Source: Sphingomonas bisphenolicum
GTDB taxonomy: Bacteria; Pseudomonadota; Alphaproteobacteria; Sphingomonadales; Sphingomonadaceae
Reading direction: 5' to 3'
Length of the DNA: 64,000 nt
Assembly (NCBI RefSeq): GCF_024349785.1
Contig: NZ_AP018817.1
Coordinates: 589,501-653,500 of the forward strand
Shown: in pieces, positions 1 through 7,895 of the stretch
Layout: each line of letters begins with the position of its first letter
Numbering within the stretch: the first letter of the stretch is position 1
Program-made: the position numbers and the translations under genes
The notes under the pieces: model-generated
Told to the model about the DNA's origin: nothing
The model's database searches: none
What the model saw: the letters and a program-made list of their open reading frames with translations, nothing else

Positions 1-147
1 AGTCGGAGACGTTTGCGGGAACGTCCGGGGGAGAGAGGTGGCCGTGGCGATCGATTCGCCAGCGATCGACATGTCGGACGCCGTGACCGCCGCGGCGGCG
101 GACAGGGCAAAGGCTGCGGCGATGGCAGCTTTCAGACGAAAACTCAT
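1..147 (-). CDS. N-terminal part of an exported protein (cut by window edge)
   Basis: Forty-nine codons read leftward from an ATG at 145-147 and remain open to the window edge, so only the N-terminus is visible. It begins MSFRLKAAIAAAFALSA followed by more Ala/Val and a likely cleavage region, which is a typical Sec signal peptide: positive start, alanine-rich hydrophobic core. The protein should be periplasmic or cell-surface. It lies downstream of DUF1491, thioesterase and ptsN genes on the same strand, with a 175 bp gap. In related genomes a cell wall hydrolase may sit here, but nothing in the visible part proves that. No clear ribosome binding site was seen. Confidence 0.6.
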   Translation of the reverse strand, partial: MSFRLKAAIAAAFALSAAAAVTASDMSIAGESIATATSLPRTFPQTSPT

Positions 148-322
148 TACTACTCAAAAACATGCGGTTATTGGCCAGCAACGTCGTTTTCAACACATAT
201 TCTATGACGTTCGGCCGCCCCCCGTCTGCGTGTTTACCGGCCCCGCCCCCCAATGGGCGAATTCGGCAACCTGCGCGTTGGCGTGGGCGGCCTGTGCCCA
301 AACCATTGCGATGAGTCAACGA

Positions 323-664
323 TCAGCAGAGTGTTTCAGCGGCAAACCGTTCCGCTTCCGGGATGTCGAGTTCTATTATCCACAGGTCGGGGTCCGACTT
401 GCGCCGGCGCGCCACATAATCGGCGAGCGCCTCAGTCCCCTCTTCGACCGAAGGACCACAGCGCATCAACGCATGACCCCCGGCAAAGTTCGACACCCGC
501 TCGAAAAGACCCGATTCCTGGCCTTTTTCCAGCGTCTGGACCAGAATCACGCCACTGATCGCGTCGCCTCTGACCAGGATCGTGGCAAAGCCGCCCGCGG
601 CCGCGACCCGCCGCCGCAATGCACCCACCAGCATTGCGCTGGTAAGCCGGGCTTCAGGCGCCAT
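323..664 (-). CDS. DUF1491 family protein
   Basis: This gene encodes a small protein of about 113 residues. It starts MAPEARLTSAMLVGALRRR and continues with GGFATILVRGDAISG and a DLWIIELDIPEAERF C-terminus, which matches the DUF1491 pattern common in Alphaproteobacteria: N-terminal helix, a beta-strand core with RGD, and a Trp/Glu-rich end. No biochemical function is known for the family. The ATG at 662-664 overlaps the stop of the upstream thioesterase gene by 11 nt, so the two are probably translationally coupled. An in-frame upstream extension to 736 is open but lies inside the thioesterase gene and lacks family resemblance. Confidence 0.8.
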   Translation of the reverse strand: MAPEARLTSAMLVGALRRRVAAAGGFATILVRGDAISGVILVQTLEKGQESGLFERVSNFAGGHALMRCGPSVEEGTEALADYVARRRKSDPDLWIIELDIPEAERFAAETLC

Positions 665-1130
665 AGCCCGGCAGCGAGGAGAGCGGAAATTGCGATCGCA
701 TGAAGGTGCCGGTGCCGCGCCCGACCTCTTCGCCATCGGAATCGATCAGGCTCGCTTCGGCGACATAGACCCGGCGCTTGCCGCTGATCCAGCGGCCCTC
801 GGCGCGAATCCGGCCCGGCGCGATCGGACGGGTGAACAGCAGGTTGAAGGCGGTGGTCAGCAGGAAACGGTCGCTGACCAGGCTGTTGGCGGCGTAGAAG
901 GCCGCGTCATCCAGCATCTTGAAATAGACGGTGCCATGTACCGCGCCCGCGGCGTGGAACTGGCTTTCGTCGACGTCGAAATCGATCACCGAGCGGCCCG
1001 GTTCACGGATGGTGAGGTCCGACCGGAACAGCCGGTTGATCGGCGCCGAACGATAGAGATTCTCCAGCGCGCGAAAATGCGCCGCTTCGCCGCTCGCGCC
1101 GCTGCCGGGGTGCAGCTCAGGCTGCGTCAC
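654..1130 (-). CDS. PaaI-family hotdog thioesterase
   Basis: A protein of about 158 residues with a single hotdog-fold domain of the PaaI/acyl-CoA thioesterase type. Landmarks are the AGAVHGTVYFKMLDDAAFYA segment, where the family carries its substrate-binding and catalytic helix, and the following strand LLTTAFNLLFTRPIAPG. Family members hydrolyse acyl-CoA or aromatic acyl-CoA thioesters in the cytoplasm; the substrate here is unknown. The GTG at 1128-1130 gives the usual N-terminus (VTQPELHPGSG) and overlaps the ptsN stop by 14 nt. It lies between ptsN and DUF1491 in one leftward operon. Confidence 0.8.
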   Translation of the reverse strand: MTQPELHPGSGASGEAAHFRALENLYRSAPINRLFRSDLTIREPGRSVIDFDVDESQFHAAGAVHGTVYFKMLDDAAFYAANSLVSDRFLLTTAFNLLFTRPIAPGRIRAEGRWISGKRRVYVAEASLIDSDGEEVGRGTGTFMRSQFPLSSLPGYGA

Positions 1131-1584
1131 GCGCCCCGCCGCCCGCCAGCAGCGCATGGAGCGCGCCGGTCGACTGAGCGCCGCGCAGCCGGGCCACCTG
1201 GCCTTCATCGCGCAGATAGCGCGACACGCGCGCCAGGGTCTTCAAATGCTCCGCGCCGCTGTCGACCGGCGACAGCAGGGCGAAGACGACGTCCACCGGC
1301 GCTTCGTCCACCGCGTCGAACGGCACCGCTGGATCGAGCAGCACGACTACGCCGCACATCTTGGACAGGCCAGCGATCTTCGCATGGGGAATGGCGACGC
1401 CGCCGCCAAAGCCGGTCGACCCCAGCCGCTCACGCTCGAACAGGGCGTCACCGACTTCGTCGGCATCCAGATCATAGGCGCAGGCGGCCAGCCCGGCGAT
1501 CTTCTGGAACAATTGTTTCTTGCCGTTCGCCGACAGGCCCGTGGCGAGCGCTTCGGGCGAAACGATGTCGTTGAAATGAACCAT
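1117..1584 (-). CDS. ptsN: PTS IIA-like nitrogen regulatory protein PtsN
   Basis: A protein of about 155 residues in the fructose/mannitol EIIA (EIIA-Ntr) family. The phosphorylatable histidine lies in GGGVAIPHAKI, near residue 67 counted from MVHFNDIV. PtsN accepts phosphate from the PTS-Ntr phosphorelay (EI-Ntr/NPr) and regulates potassium and nitrogen/carbon physiology by protein contacts rather than sugar transport. A TTG six nucleotides upstream is also possible, but the ATG at 1582-1584 gives the family-like start. The hpf gene lies just upstream on the same strand. hpf and ptsN neighbour each other in many proteobacterial rpoN regions, but no rpoN is seen here. Confidence 0.9.
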   Translation of the reverse strand: MVHFNDIVSPEALATGLSANGKKQLFQKIAGLAACAYDLDADEVGDALFERERLGSTGFGGGVAIPHAKIAGLSKMCGVVVLLDPAVPFDAVDEAPVDVVFALLSPVDSGAEHLKTLARVSRYLRDEGQVARLRGAQSTGALHALLAGGGARDAA

Positions 1585-1743
1585 GGTCAATCCGAAACGG
1601 CCGAGCCGCGCGGCATAGTCTTCGCGCTTTCCTCGGACAATGAAAGCCCGGCCCCATAAGCCGCCCGCACCATCAGGTCAACAGGCGGCCGGGGCCGGGC
1701 GTGGGGTCAGCCGCGCGGACCGACCCAGTCACCACCCATGGCG

Positions 1744-2340
1744 TCAGCCACGGGGCTCGACCCATCCAATGGTCCCGTCATGGCGACGATAGACCATGTT
1801 ATAGGCCGATGTGCCGGCATTAAGGAACAACAGCGCATTGGTGTTGCGCAGGTCCAGCATCATCACTGCGTCCGAAACGCTGGCTTCGGGAATGTCGACG
1901 CGGGTTTCCGCCACGATCAGCGGCGCATCGGCGGCTTCTTCCTCGTCCTCCGCATGACCGGCGAAGATGGTGTAGCCGGCGCCGTCGATATCATCGACGC
2001 TATAACCGTTGGTCCGCTGTGCTTCGGCTGCGGCCGCCTGACTGCTGCGATCCTTGAGGCGGCGCATATAGCGACGCAATTGCTTTTCGATACGGTCGGA
2101 CGCCTGGTCGAAGGATGGATGCGCCTCCTGCGCTTCGCCGGCTCCTTTCAGGATCAGGCCGGTCATGACATGGCACACGATATCGCAGTGGAAGGCGCCA
2201 TGGGGCGCCTTGCGAAAGGTCACATGAGCGGAAATCGTGCGGGAGAAATATTTCTCGGCCATCGCCTCCAAACGGTCGGTGACATGGCTCTTGAGCGCCT
2301 CACCCGTTTCGACCTGATGCCCGGAAATGCGAATGTCCAT
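1744..2340 (-). CDS. hpf: Ribosome hibernation promoting factor (long form)
   Basis: A protein of about 198 residues. The N-terminal HPF/RaiA domain begins MDIRISGHQVETGEALKSHV and binds the 30S decoding region. A linker follows, then a C-terminal dimerisation domain (AETRVDIPEASVSDAVMMLD, ending VYRRHDGTIGWVEPRG). This two-domain layout is the long HPF that pairs 70S ribosomes into inactive 100S dimers in stationary phase. The ATG at 2338-2340 matches the family start; a longer open frame to 2400 is basic and unlike HPF. It is transcribed toward ptsN, with a 159 bp gap. Confidence 0.93.
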   Translation of the reverse strand: MDIRISGHQVETGEALKSHVTDRLEAMAEKYFSRTISAHVTFRKAPHGAFHCDIVCHVMTGLILKGAGEAQEAHPSFDQASDRIEKQLRRYMRRLKDRSSQAAAAEAQRTNGYSVDDIDGAGYTIFAGHAEDEEEAADAPLIVAETRVDIPEASVSDAVMMLDLRNTNALLFLNAGTSAYNMVYRRHDGTIGWVEPRG

Positions 2341-2426
2341 ATGCCTTCTCCTTATTCTTGCCGGATCGCCAGGAAGGCGACCCGGTTGGTGTGGAGACAT
2401 GAGGACCAGTCAGGGACCGGCTTGTC

Positions 2427-3119
2427 TCAGGCCTCCTCCAGCCAGAGCGGCTTGGTGAGCGTCGCGATGAACGCCGCATGCCGCTCCAGCTCCTGCGCGC
2501 TGGCTGTAAAGACGCGTGCAGGACGAACAGGGCGAACCACGGCGCCAGCCGACAGTTCCACCCCGACGATCTCTTTCTCTTCCTCCTGTGCCAGACCCAG
2601 GCCGATCTGACGGCCGCCGGTCAGTTCGATATAAAGTTGCGCCAGCAATTCGGCGTCGAGCAGCGCGCCATGCTTGACGCGATGGCTGCGGTCGATGCCG
2701 TAACGGGTGCAGAGCGCGTCCAGGCTGTGCTTGGCGCCGGGATGCAGCGTCCGGGCGATCGCCACCGTATCGATCATGCGATCCATCGACACGTCGGCAT
2801 GGCCGCAGCGCCGCAATTCATGATTGAGGAAGCCGAAGTCGAACCGCGCATTATGCGCGACCAGCGGACTATCCTCCAGAAAGGCGAGCAGGTCGGCGGC
2901 GCCGGTGTGGAACAGCGGCTTGTCCGACAGGAAATGGCTCGACAGGCCATGCACCGCTTCGGCGGCGGCGGGCATGTCGCGTTGCGGATTATAATAAGCG
3001 TGGAAGGTGCGACCGGACGGCACCCGGTTGATCAGTTCGATGCAGCCGATCTCGACCAGCCTGTCGCCGGACGCCGGATCGAATCCTGTCGTTTCGGTGT
3101 CGAAAATGATCTCGCGCAT
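2427..3119 (-). CDS. dnaQ: DNA polymerase III epsilon subunit (proofreading exonuclease)
   Basis: A 230-residue DEDDh exonuclease. Motif Exo I is IIFDTETTGFDPASGDRLVE at the N-terminus, Exo II is in PLVAHNARFDFGFLN, and Exo III is in HSLDALCTRYGIDRSHRVKH followed by GALLDAELLAQLY. DnaQ removes misincorporated bases as part of the polymerase III core. The start at 3119 (MREIIFDTETTG) is the family start; the open frame upstream to 3350 overlaps coaE and is not DnaQ-like. It is the last gene of the run PPSR-maf-aroE-coaE-dnaQ, 32 nt after coaE, an order kept next to the origin in many alphaproteobacteria. Confidence 0.93.
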   Translation of the reverse strand: MREIIFDTETTGFDPASGDRLVEIGCIELINRVPSGRTFHAYYNPQRDMPAAAEAVHGLSSHFLSDKPLFHTGAADLLAFLEDSPLVAHNARFDFGFLNHELRRCGHADVSMDRMIDTVAIARTLHPGAKHSLDALCTRYGIDRSHRVKHGALLDAELLAQLYIELTGGRQIGLGLAQEEEKEIVGVELSAGAVVRPVRPARVFTASAQELERHAAFIATLTKPLWLEEA

Positions 3120-3151
3120 CGCCCTCTTCAATCGACTCTGTGGGCCAACCC

Positions 3152-3745
3152 TTATCGACCTGTCTGCGCGCCAAGGCAAGCGGCGAGACGCCGCACCTGC
3201 GCGCGGGTGTCGGTGAAGGTTGCGCCGGTGTGGATGATATGGTCCGCCCGCCGCCGCTTTTCCGCATCGGGCGTCTGCAACGTCAGAATCTGGCGGAATT
3301 TCGTCGCGGTCATGCCTGGCCGGGCCAGGACGCGCTTGCGCTGTTTCCATGCCGGCGCGGTCACGACGATGACGCCGTCCAGCCGTTTCTGCCCCTGGGT
3401 TTCGAACAATAGCGGAATGTCTAGGACCACGAATGCGCGCGACCGGTGCCGGCGCAGGAACAGCCGCCGCGCCGCCTGCACCGCGGGATGGACGATCGCC
3501 TCCAGCGCCCGCCGCTCCTGCGGATGGCCGAACACCGCCGCGCCCAGTTTCGCGCGATCCACCCCCTTCGGCCCGGTCGTGCCGGGAAAGCGCGCCTCGA
3601 TCGCGGGGAGCAGCGCGCCGCCCGGTCCCTGAAGCCGATGCACCTGCGCATCGGCATCGAACACGGGCACGCCTTCGCGCCGCAGCATCGCCGCCACGGC
3701 CGACTTGCCCATGCCGATCGATCCGGTCAGGCCATAGACTTTCAT
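3152..3745 (-). CDS. coaE: Dephospho-CoA kinase
   Basis: A 197-residue P-loop kinase starting MKVYGLTGSIGMGKSAV, with the Walker A motif at about residues 8-15. FDADAQVHRL follows as the conserved substrate-binding segment, and VVLDIPLLFE is the conserved strand-loop. CoaE phosphorylates the 3'-hydroxyl of dephospho-CoA in the last step of coenzyme A synthesis. Its ATG shares one base with the stop of aroE, so translation is probably coupled. Confidence 0.94.
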   Translation of the reverse strand: MKVYGLTGSIGMGKSAVAAMLRREGVPVFDADAQVHRLQGPGGALLPAIEARFPGTTGPKGVDRAKLGAAVFGHPQERRALEAIVHPAVQAARRLFLRRHRSRAFVVLDIPLLFETQGQKRLDGVIVVTAPAWKQRKRVLARPGMTATKFRQILTLQTPDAEKRRRADHIIHTGATFTDTRAQVRRLAACLGAQTGR

Positions 3746-4569
3746 CAGTCCGCCGCGAGCAGCAGCGCGCGCAATTCCTCGTCCAGATCGCGGGGCGCCT
3801 GCGCGTCGAAGAAGATGTCGAAGGCGAGCGCCGCCTGGCCGATCAGCATTTCCAGGCCGTCGAGCGTTTTCAGACCGCGCGCTTTTGCCGCCTTGAGCAA
3901 CCCGGTTTCCAGCGGCGCATAGACGATGTCATAGACCGTCGCGTCCTCCGCCAAAAGGCTAAGGTCCAGCTCCAGCACCGGCTGGCCGACCATACCGAGC
4001 GAGGTCGAATTGACCAGCAGGTCGGCGGTGGGCACCCGGTCATCCATGGCGATCGCCCGACCCGGCGTACCGCTGCGGTCGAACAGCGCCTGCGCCTTGC
4101 CGACGTCGCGCGCCATGATACTGATGTCCGGCACGCCCAGACTGGACAGGGCGAACAGGATCGCCCGCGCTGCGCCGCCCGATCCGACGATCACGGCGCT
4201 CTGCCCCTTCCACTTGTCGCGCAGCAGCGGCTGGAGGAAGCCACCCGCGTCGGTATTGGTGCCGATCAGCGGCCCGCCGGTTTCGCTGGCGATGGTGTTG
4301 ACCGCGCCGATCCGTTCCCGCACTCCACCCGGATCGTCGACATAGTCCATCACCGCGATCTTGTGGGGCAAGGTGACGTTGCAGCCCAGCCAGTCGGGAT
4401 CGCTGCGCCGCATCAGGAAATAGGCGGCCAGCCCCTGCGGCGTCACATGGGTCTTCCTATATTCCGCCTCGATATCCAGCGCATTCAGCCAGAAATTATG
4501 GATCAGGGGGGATTTGCTATGGTCGATCGGATCACCGATGACCTCAGCATAGGGGAGGGTATCGCTCAT
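3745..4569 (-). CDS. aroE: Shikimate dehydrogenase
   Basis: A 274-residue NADP-dependent shikimate dehydrogenase of the chorismate pathway. The N-terminal substrate domain has IGDPIDHSKSPLIHNFW and the catalytic lysine in CNVTLPHK (about K70). The catalytic aspartate lies in IGTNTDAGGF (about D107). The Rossmann glycine loop is VIVGSGGAARAI. The start ATG overlaps the maf stop by 4 nt (ATGA), placing it in the same transcript as the PPSR gene, maf, coaE and dnaQ. Confidence 0.95.
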   Translation of the reverse strand: MSDTLPYAEVIGDPIDHSKSPLIHNFWLNALDIEAEYRKTHVTPQGLAAYFLMRRSDPDWLGCNVTLPHKIAVMDYVDDPGGVRERIGAVNTIASETGGPLIGTNTDAGGFLQPLLRDKWKGQSAVIVGSGGAARAILFALSSLGVPDISIMARDVGKAQALFDRSGTPGRAIAMDDRVPTADLLVNSTSLGMVGQPVLELDLSLLAEDATVYDIVYAPLETGLLKAAKARGLKTLDGLEMLIGQAALAFDIFFDAQAPRDLDEELRALLLAAD

Positions 4570-5171
4570 GCCGCCAAAACGCCGCGCACGCGCAGAAAGT
4601 CAAGCAGCGGCAGCAACGGCAAGCCCTGAATCGCAAACTGGCTGCCCTCGACCTTGCTGAACAACTGCGCGCCCGGTCCCTCGATCCGGTAGCAGCCCAC
4701 GCACCAGCGCAGTTCCTCCCAGTCACTATCGAGATAGGCGGCGATGAACGCGTCGGACAAAGGCCGCACCGTCATCCGTACCCGCTCGATATGGCGCCAG
4801 ATCGGTTCGCCGTTCAGCACCATCACCGCCGCACTGTGGAGATGATGGACCCGGCCCGACAATAGCTGCAATATCCGTGTCGCATCGGCGCGATCCACCG
4901 CCTTGTCGATCATGGCGCCGCGATCCGGGCCATCGCCGATACTCAGCGTCTGGTCGCAGCCCAGCACCAGCGCGCCCGGCACCCGGCGCGACACCTTCAG
5001 CGCCTTCAACTCCGCCAGCGCATCGGCCAGCGCGCGCGCGTCCAGCCCGTCGGCGCGCAGCGCGTCCTTGGCGGCCTCCTCGTCGACGCCGGGCGAGAGG
5101 GTTTCGAACGGCACCTGGGCGGCGGTCAACATCGCCCTGCGGCTCGCGCTCTGGGACGCCAGCACGATCAT
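4566..5171 (-). CDS. maf: Maf family nucleotide pyrophosphatase
   Basis: A 201-residue Maf/HAM1-fold protein beginning MIVLASQSASRRAMLTAA, the conserved S-x-S-x-R-R loop. VLGCDQTL matches the catalytic D-Q-T motif (the Q form suits the m7GTP or YceF-like subgroup more than the dTTP/UTP form). Maf proteins hydrolyse non-canonical or modified nucleoside triphosphates and affect septum formation in some bacteria. It overlaps both neighbours by 4 nt (ATGA at each junction). Confidence 0.9.
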   Translation of the reverse strand: MIVLASQSASRRAMLTAAQVPFETLSPGVDEEAAKDALRADGLDARALADALAELKALKVSRRVPGALVLGCDQTLSIGDGPDRGAMIDKAVDRADATRILQLLSGRVHHLHSAAVMVLNGEPIWRHIERVRMTVRPLSDAFIAAYLDSDWEELRWCVGCYRIEGPGAQLFSKVEGSQFAIQGLPLLPLLDFLRVRGVLAA

Positions 5172-5995
5172 GCCTCCACGCCTTCCGCCAGTTCGCGATC
5201 GTTGAACAGGTTGATGATGGCCGCGGCGGCCTCCTCGATCGATCGCCGGGTCATGTCGATCACCGGCCAGCCATTGTCGGCGAACATGCGCCGGGCGAAA
5301 GCCAGTTCCTCCTGCACCTTCTCATTATCGACATAGGCTGTTTCGGGCGCCTGGTTGAGCGAGAGCAGCCGGTTGCGGCGTATCTGGATCAGCCGTTCGG
5401 GGCTGACGGTCAGCCCGACGACCATGGGATGCTTGAGGCTATAGAGATTGCGCGGCGGCGGCGATTCCGGGACCAGCGGGATATTGGCGGTCTTGTAGCC
5501 GCGATTGGCGAGGTAGATCGACGTCGGCGTCTTGGACGCGCGCGACACCCCGGCCAGCACGATATCGGCCTCTTCCCAATTTTCATGCCCCACGCCATCG
5601 TCATGGGCGATGGTGAACTGAATCGCCTCGATCCGAGCGAAATAGGCTTCGTCCAATATATGCTTGCGCCCCGGCCGGGTCCGCGTCTCCTGCCCCAATA
5701 TGTTGGACAGGGCGTCGGCCACGCTGTCGAGCGCCGCTACATGGGGCAGGCCGAGCGCGCGGCAGCGCGTCTCCAGCCGCTTGCGCAGGGGATGGTTGGT
5801 CAGGGTGAAGAGGACGAGGCCGGGATTGGCGCTGATTTCCTCCATGATCCGGTCGAGATGGACATCGGACCGCACCATCGGCCAGAAATGCCGGATCGCC
5901 TCGACATTTTCGAACAGGCCGATCGCCGCCTTGGCGATATTCTCCAGCGTTTCGCCGGTGGAGTCAGACAGGAGATGCAGGTGGATGCGCGCCAT
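5168..5995 (-). CDS. Pyruvate,phosphate dikinase regulatory protein (PPSR/DUF299)
   Basis: A 275-residue bifunctional serine/threonine kinase and pyrophosphorylase of the DUF299 family. It begins MARIHLHLLSDSTGETLENI, a hallmark of the family. The P-loop-like GVSRASKTPTSIYLANRG lies near residues 149-166. The family regulates pyruvate,phosphate dikinase or PEP synthase by ADP-dependent threonine phosphorylation and its reversal. ATG 5993-5995 fits the family start; the open frame to 6253 runs through the DnaA-box region and is rejected as an extension. It is the first gene left of the putative origin and heads the operon to dnaQ. Its Rickettsia homologue (RP001) also borders the origin beside hemE. 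Confidence 0.92.
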   Translation of the reverse strand: MARIHLHLLSDSTGETLENIAKAAIGLFENVEAIRHFWPMVRSDVHLDRIMEEISANPGLVLFTLTNHPLRKRLETRCRALGLPHVAALDSVADALSNILGQETRTRPGRKHILDEAYFARIEAIQFTIAHDDGVGHENWEEADIVLAGVSRASKTPTSIYLANRGYKTANIPLVPESPPPRNLYSLKHPMVVGLTVSPERLIQIRRNRLLSLNQAPETAYVDNEKVQEELAFARRMFADNGWPVIDMTRRSIEEAAAAIINLFNDRELAEGVEA

Positions 5996-6287
5996 GGGCC
6001 TATCTCTGTGGGCAGGCTGTGGATAAAGCAAGGGATGAAATAGGGGATAAAAACACGCCTTTCCGCCATCCCCGGAGCCGGGAATCTTATCCACATGCCC
6101 CCAACAGACCCGTATTTTCATCCACAGCCTGTGGATAGCGTGGATGACCATGGTGACTCGGACGGCAAAGCGCGGCGTCCCTGAGTCAAGCTGTTGGCAA
6201 ATCCGGGCGCAACGCATAAACCCCGCTGCCAACCGCCCTACTATCTCCATCATCCTTTTTGAATCTTAATAATAAGAGAGACTATAG
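5996..6287. other. oriC: Putative chromosomal replication origin (oriC) between PPSR gene and hemE
   Basis: This 292 bp gap carries two exact DnaA boxes, one reading TTATCCACA at 6087-6095 and one on the minus strand at 6018-6026. Two one-mismatch boxes (6118-6126 and minus-strand 6130-6138) face each other with a 3 nt spacer. Purine-rich and AT-rich stretches lie at about 6027-6055 and 6250-6286. In Caulobacter, Rickettsia and other alphaproteobacteria the origin lies in this gap beside hemE. Genes read leftward to the left and mostly rightward to the right, as expected when forks leave from here. The origin role is inferred from position and boxes. Confidence 0.8.
6018..6138. promoter_or_regulatory. 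Cluster of four DnaA boxes
   Basis: The boxes are: minus-strand TTATCCACA at 6018-6026 (exact), plus-strand TTATCCACA at 6087-6095 (exact), plus-strand TCATCCACA at 6118-6126 (one mismatch) and minus-strand CTATCCACA at 6130-6138 (one mismatch). The last two form an inverted pair around GCC. The spacing between first and second is about 60 bp. No other intergenic region read here has a comparable cluster. Confidence 0.85.
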
Positions 6288-7334
6288 ATGAGCCCCGACG
6301 CGCCGAGCGACCGTCCCGCCAAACCGCTCATGGCCGTTCTCAGGGGCGAGCGTCCCGCCGTCCCGCCAATGTGGCTGATGCGCCAGGCCGGACGCTATCT
6401 GCCCGAATATCGCGCGCTGCGGGCGGACAAGGGCGGGTTCCTGGAACTGGTCTATGACAGCCCGGCCGCGGCGGAGGTAACGCTCCAGCCCCTGCGCCGC
6501 TTCGGCTTCGACGGCGCGATCCTCTTTTCCGACATTTTGATCGTGCCCTATGCCATGGGCCAGGATCTCTGGTTCGAGGCTGGAGAAGGCCCGCGTCTCG
6601 CCCCGATCCTTGCCGAAACCGACCTGTCCGCGCTGACGCCCGATTATAGCCGCTTCGAGGCGGTCTACGAGACGGTGCGGCAGGTGAAGGCGGCGCTGGA
6701 CCCTGCGGTCACTTTCCTGGGCTTTGCGGGCAGTCCCTGGACCGTTGCGACCTATATGGTGGCGGGGCAGGGCAGCAAGGATCATGGTCTCGCCCGCCGC
6801 ATGGCCTATAAGGAACCCGATCGTTTCGCCGCGCTGATCGACGCCATCGTCGATGCGACCGTCACCTATCTCTCCGGCCAGATCGACGCGGGCGTGGAAG
6901 CGGTGCAACTGTTCGACAGCTGGGCCGGCAGCCTGTCGCCCGCGCAATTCCAGCGCTGGGTGATCGAGCCGAACAAGCGCATCGTCGCGCAGCTCAAGGC
7001 GCTGCACCCCGATATTCCTATCATCGGTTTCCCCAAGGGCGCCGGCGCGAAACTGGCCGATTATGCCGCCCAGACCGGGGTCGATGCGGTCGGCGTCGAC
7101 GAAACCATCGATCCGCACTGGGCCAACGCGGCGCTGCCGCAAGGCATGCCGGTGCAGGGCAATCTCGATCCGCTGGCGCTGATCGCGGGCGGGCGCGTGG
7201 TGGAGGAATCGGTCGACAGGATCCGCGCCGCCTTCGCCGACCGGCCGCACATCATGAACCTGGGCCATGGCATTTTGCCCGACACGCCCATTGCGCATGT
7301 CGAAGCGCTCATTAGCTATGTGCGAAGATCTTGA
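6288..7334 (+). CDS. hemE: Uroporphyrinogen decarboxylase
   Basis: A 348-residue HemE. The signature region PPMWLMRQAGRYLPEYR lies near residues 26-42 and holds the conserved arginines that grip the substrate. AILFSDILIVPYAMGQDL carries the catalytic aspartate, and the second signature GFAGSPWTVATYMVAG follows. It decarboxylates the four acetate side chains of uroporphyrinogen III to make coproporphyrinogen III in haem synthesis. It is the first gene right of the putative origin, and hemJ follows after 54 bp. The leader just upstream is AT-rich (6250-6286), so promoter and origin elements may overlap. Confidence 0.96.
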   Translation: MSPDAPSDRPAKPLMAVLRGERPAVPPMWLMRQAGRYLPEYRALRADKGGFLELVYDSPAAAEVTLQPLRRFGFDGAILFSDILIVPYAMGQDLWFEAGEGPRLAPILAETDLSALTPDYSRFEAVYETVRQVKAALDPAVTFLGFAGSPWTVATYMVAGQGSKDHGLARRMAYKEPDRFAALIDAIVDATVTYLSGQIDAGVEAVQLFDSWAGSLSPAQFQRWVIEPNKRIVAQLKALHPDIPIIGFPKGAGAKLADYAAQTGVDAVGVDETIDPHWANAALPQGMPVQGNLDPLALIAGGRVVEESVDRIRAAFADRPHIMNLGHGILPDTPIAHVEALISYVRRS

Positions 7335-7388
7335 TGTTGCGATTTGCGAGCCGTCTGACGTGACATCGATTAAGGGAGTTTACGCCTG

Positions 7389-7829
7389 ATGGCCTATCTC
7401 GGCGCCGCCTATCTCTGGGTGAAGGCCGCCCATGTCATCTTCGTCATCTTCCTGATGGCGGGTCTGTTCATGATGCCGCGCTTCTTCGTCTATCATCAGG
7501 AAACCGCGCCAGGCTCGCCCGAGGACAAAAGATGGATCGAGCGCGAGGGACGGTTGCTCAAGATCATCCTCAACCCGTCGCTGGTGCTGGTCTGGCTGTT
7601 CGGGCTGATGCTGATGGTGGAAATCGGCGCCTGGCATTTCGGCTGGTTCCACCTGAAACTGCTCTTCGTCCTCGGCCTGTCGGGCTATCATGGCTGGATT
7701 GCGGGCTATGCCAAGAAGCTGGCGCGGGGCCAGCGTCCGCTCAGCGACAAGCAGTTGCGCATGATGAACGAAATCCCCGGCATCGCCGCCGCGGTGATCG
7801 TCATCGCGGTGATCGTGAAGCCCTTCTAA
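7389..7829 (+). CDS. hemJ: Protoporphyrinogen IX oxidase HemJ
   Basis: A 146-residue integral membrane protein with about four transmembrane helices. Conserved features include His near residue 15 in VKAAHVIFVIFLMAGLFMMP, the RFFVYHQE loop and FHLKLLFVLGLSGYHGW. HemJ carries out the six-electron oxidation of protoporphyrinogen IX in bacteria that lack HemG/HemY. It follows hemE with 54 bp between, so both haem genes are probably co-transcribed. A hairpin terminator lies after its stop. Confidence 0.92.
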   Translation: MAYLGAAYLWVKAAHVIFVIFLMAGLFMMPRFFVYHQETAPGSPEDKRWIEREGRLLKIILNPSLVLVWLFGLMLMVEIGAWHFGWFHLKLLFVLGLSGYHGWIAGYAKKLARGQRPLSDKQLRMMNEIPGIAAAVIVIAVIVKPF

Positions 7830-7832
7830 ATC

Positions 7833-7854
7833 CTCCCCAAAGCTGTTTGGGGAG
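7833..7854. terminator. Hairpin between convergent hemJ and panC
   Basis: A perfect 9 bp stem (CTCCCCAAA with TTTGGGGAG) encloses a 4 nt loop, 3 nt after the hemJ stop and about 40 nt beyond the panC stop. There is no long T-run on either side, so it is a candidate bidirectional terminator or mRNA end stabiliser. Confidence 0.55.
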
Positions 7855-7895
7855 CGCCACAGCCGCTGAAGGCGGTATAGGCGGGAAGTGCGAAG

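Noticed and set aside
1480..1660. A possible small basic protein upstream of ptsN on the minus strand
   Set aside because: It overlaps ptsN out of frame and lacks a ribosome site or conserved pattern.
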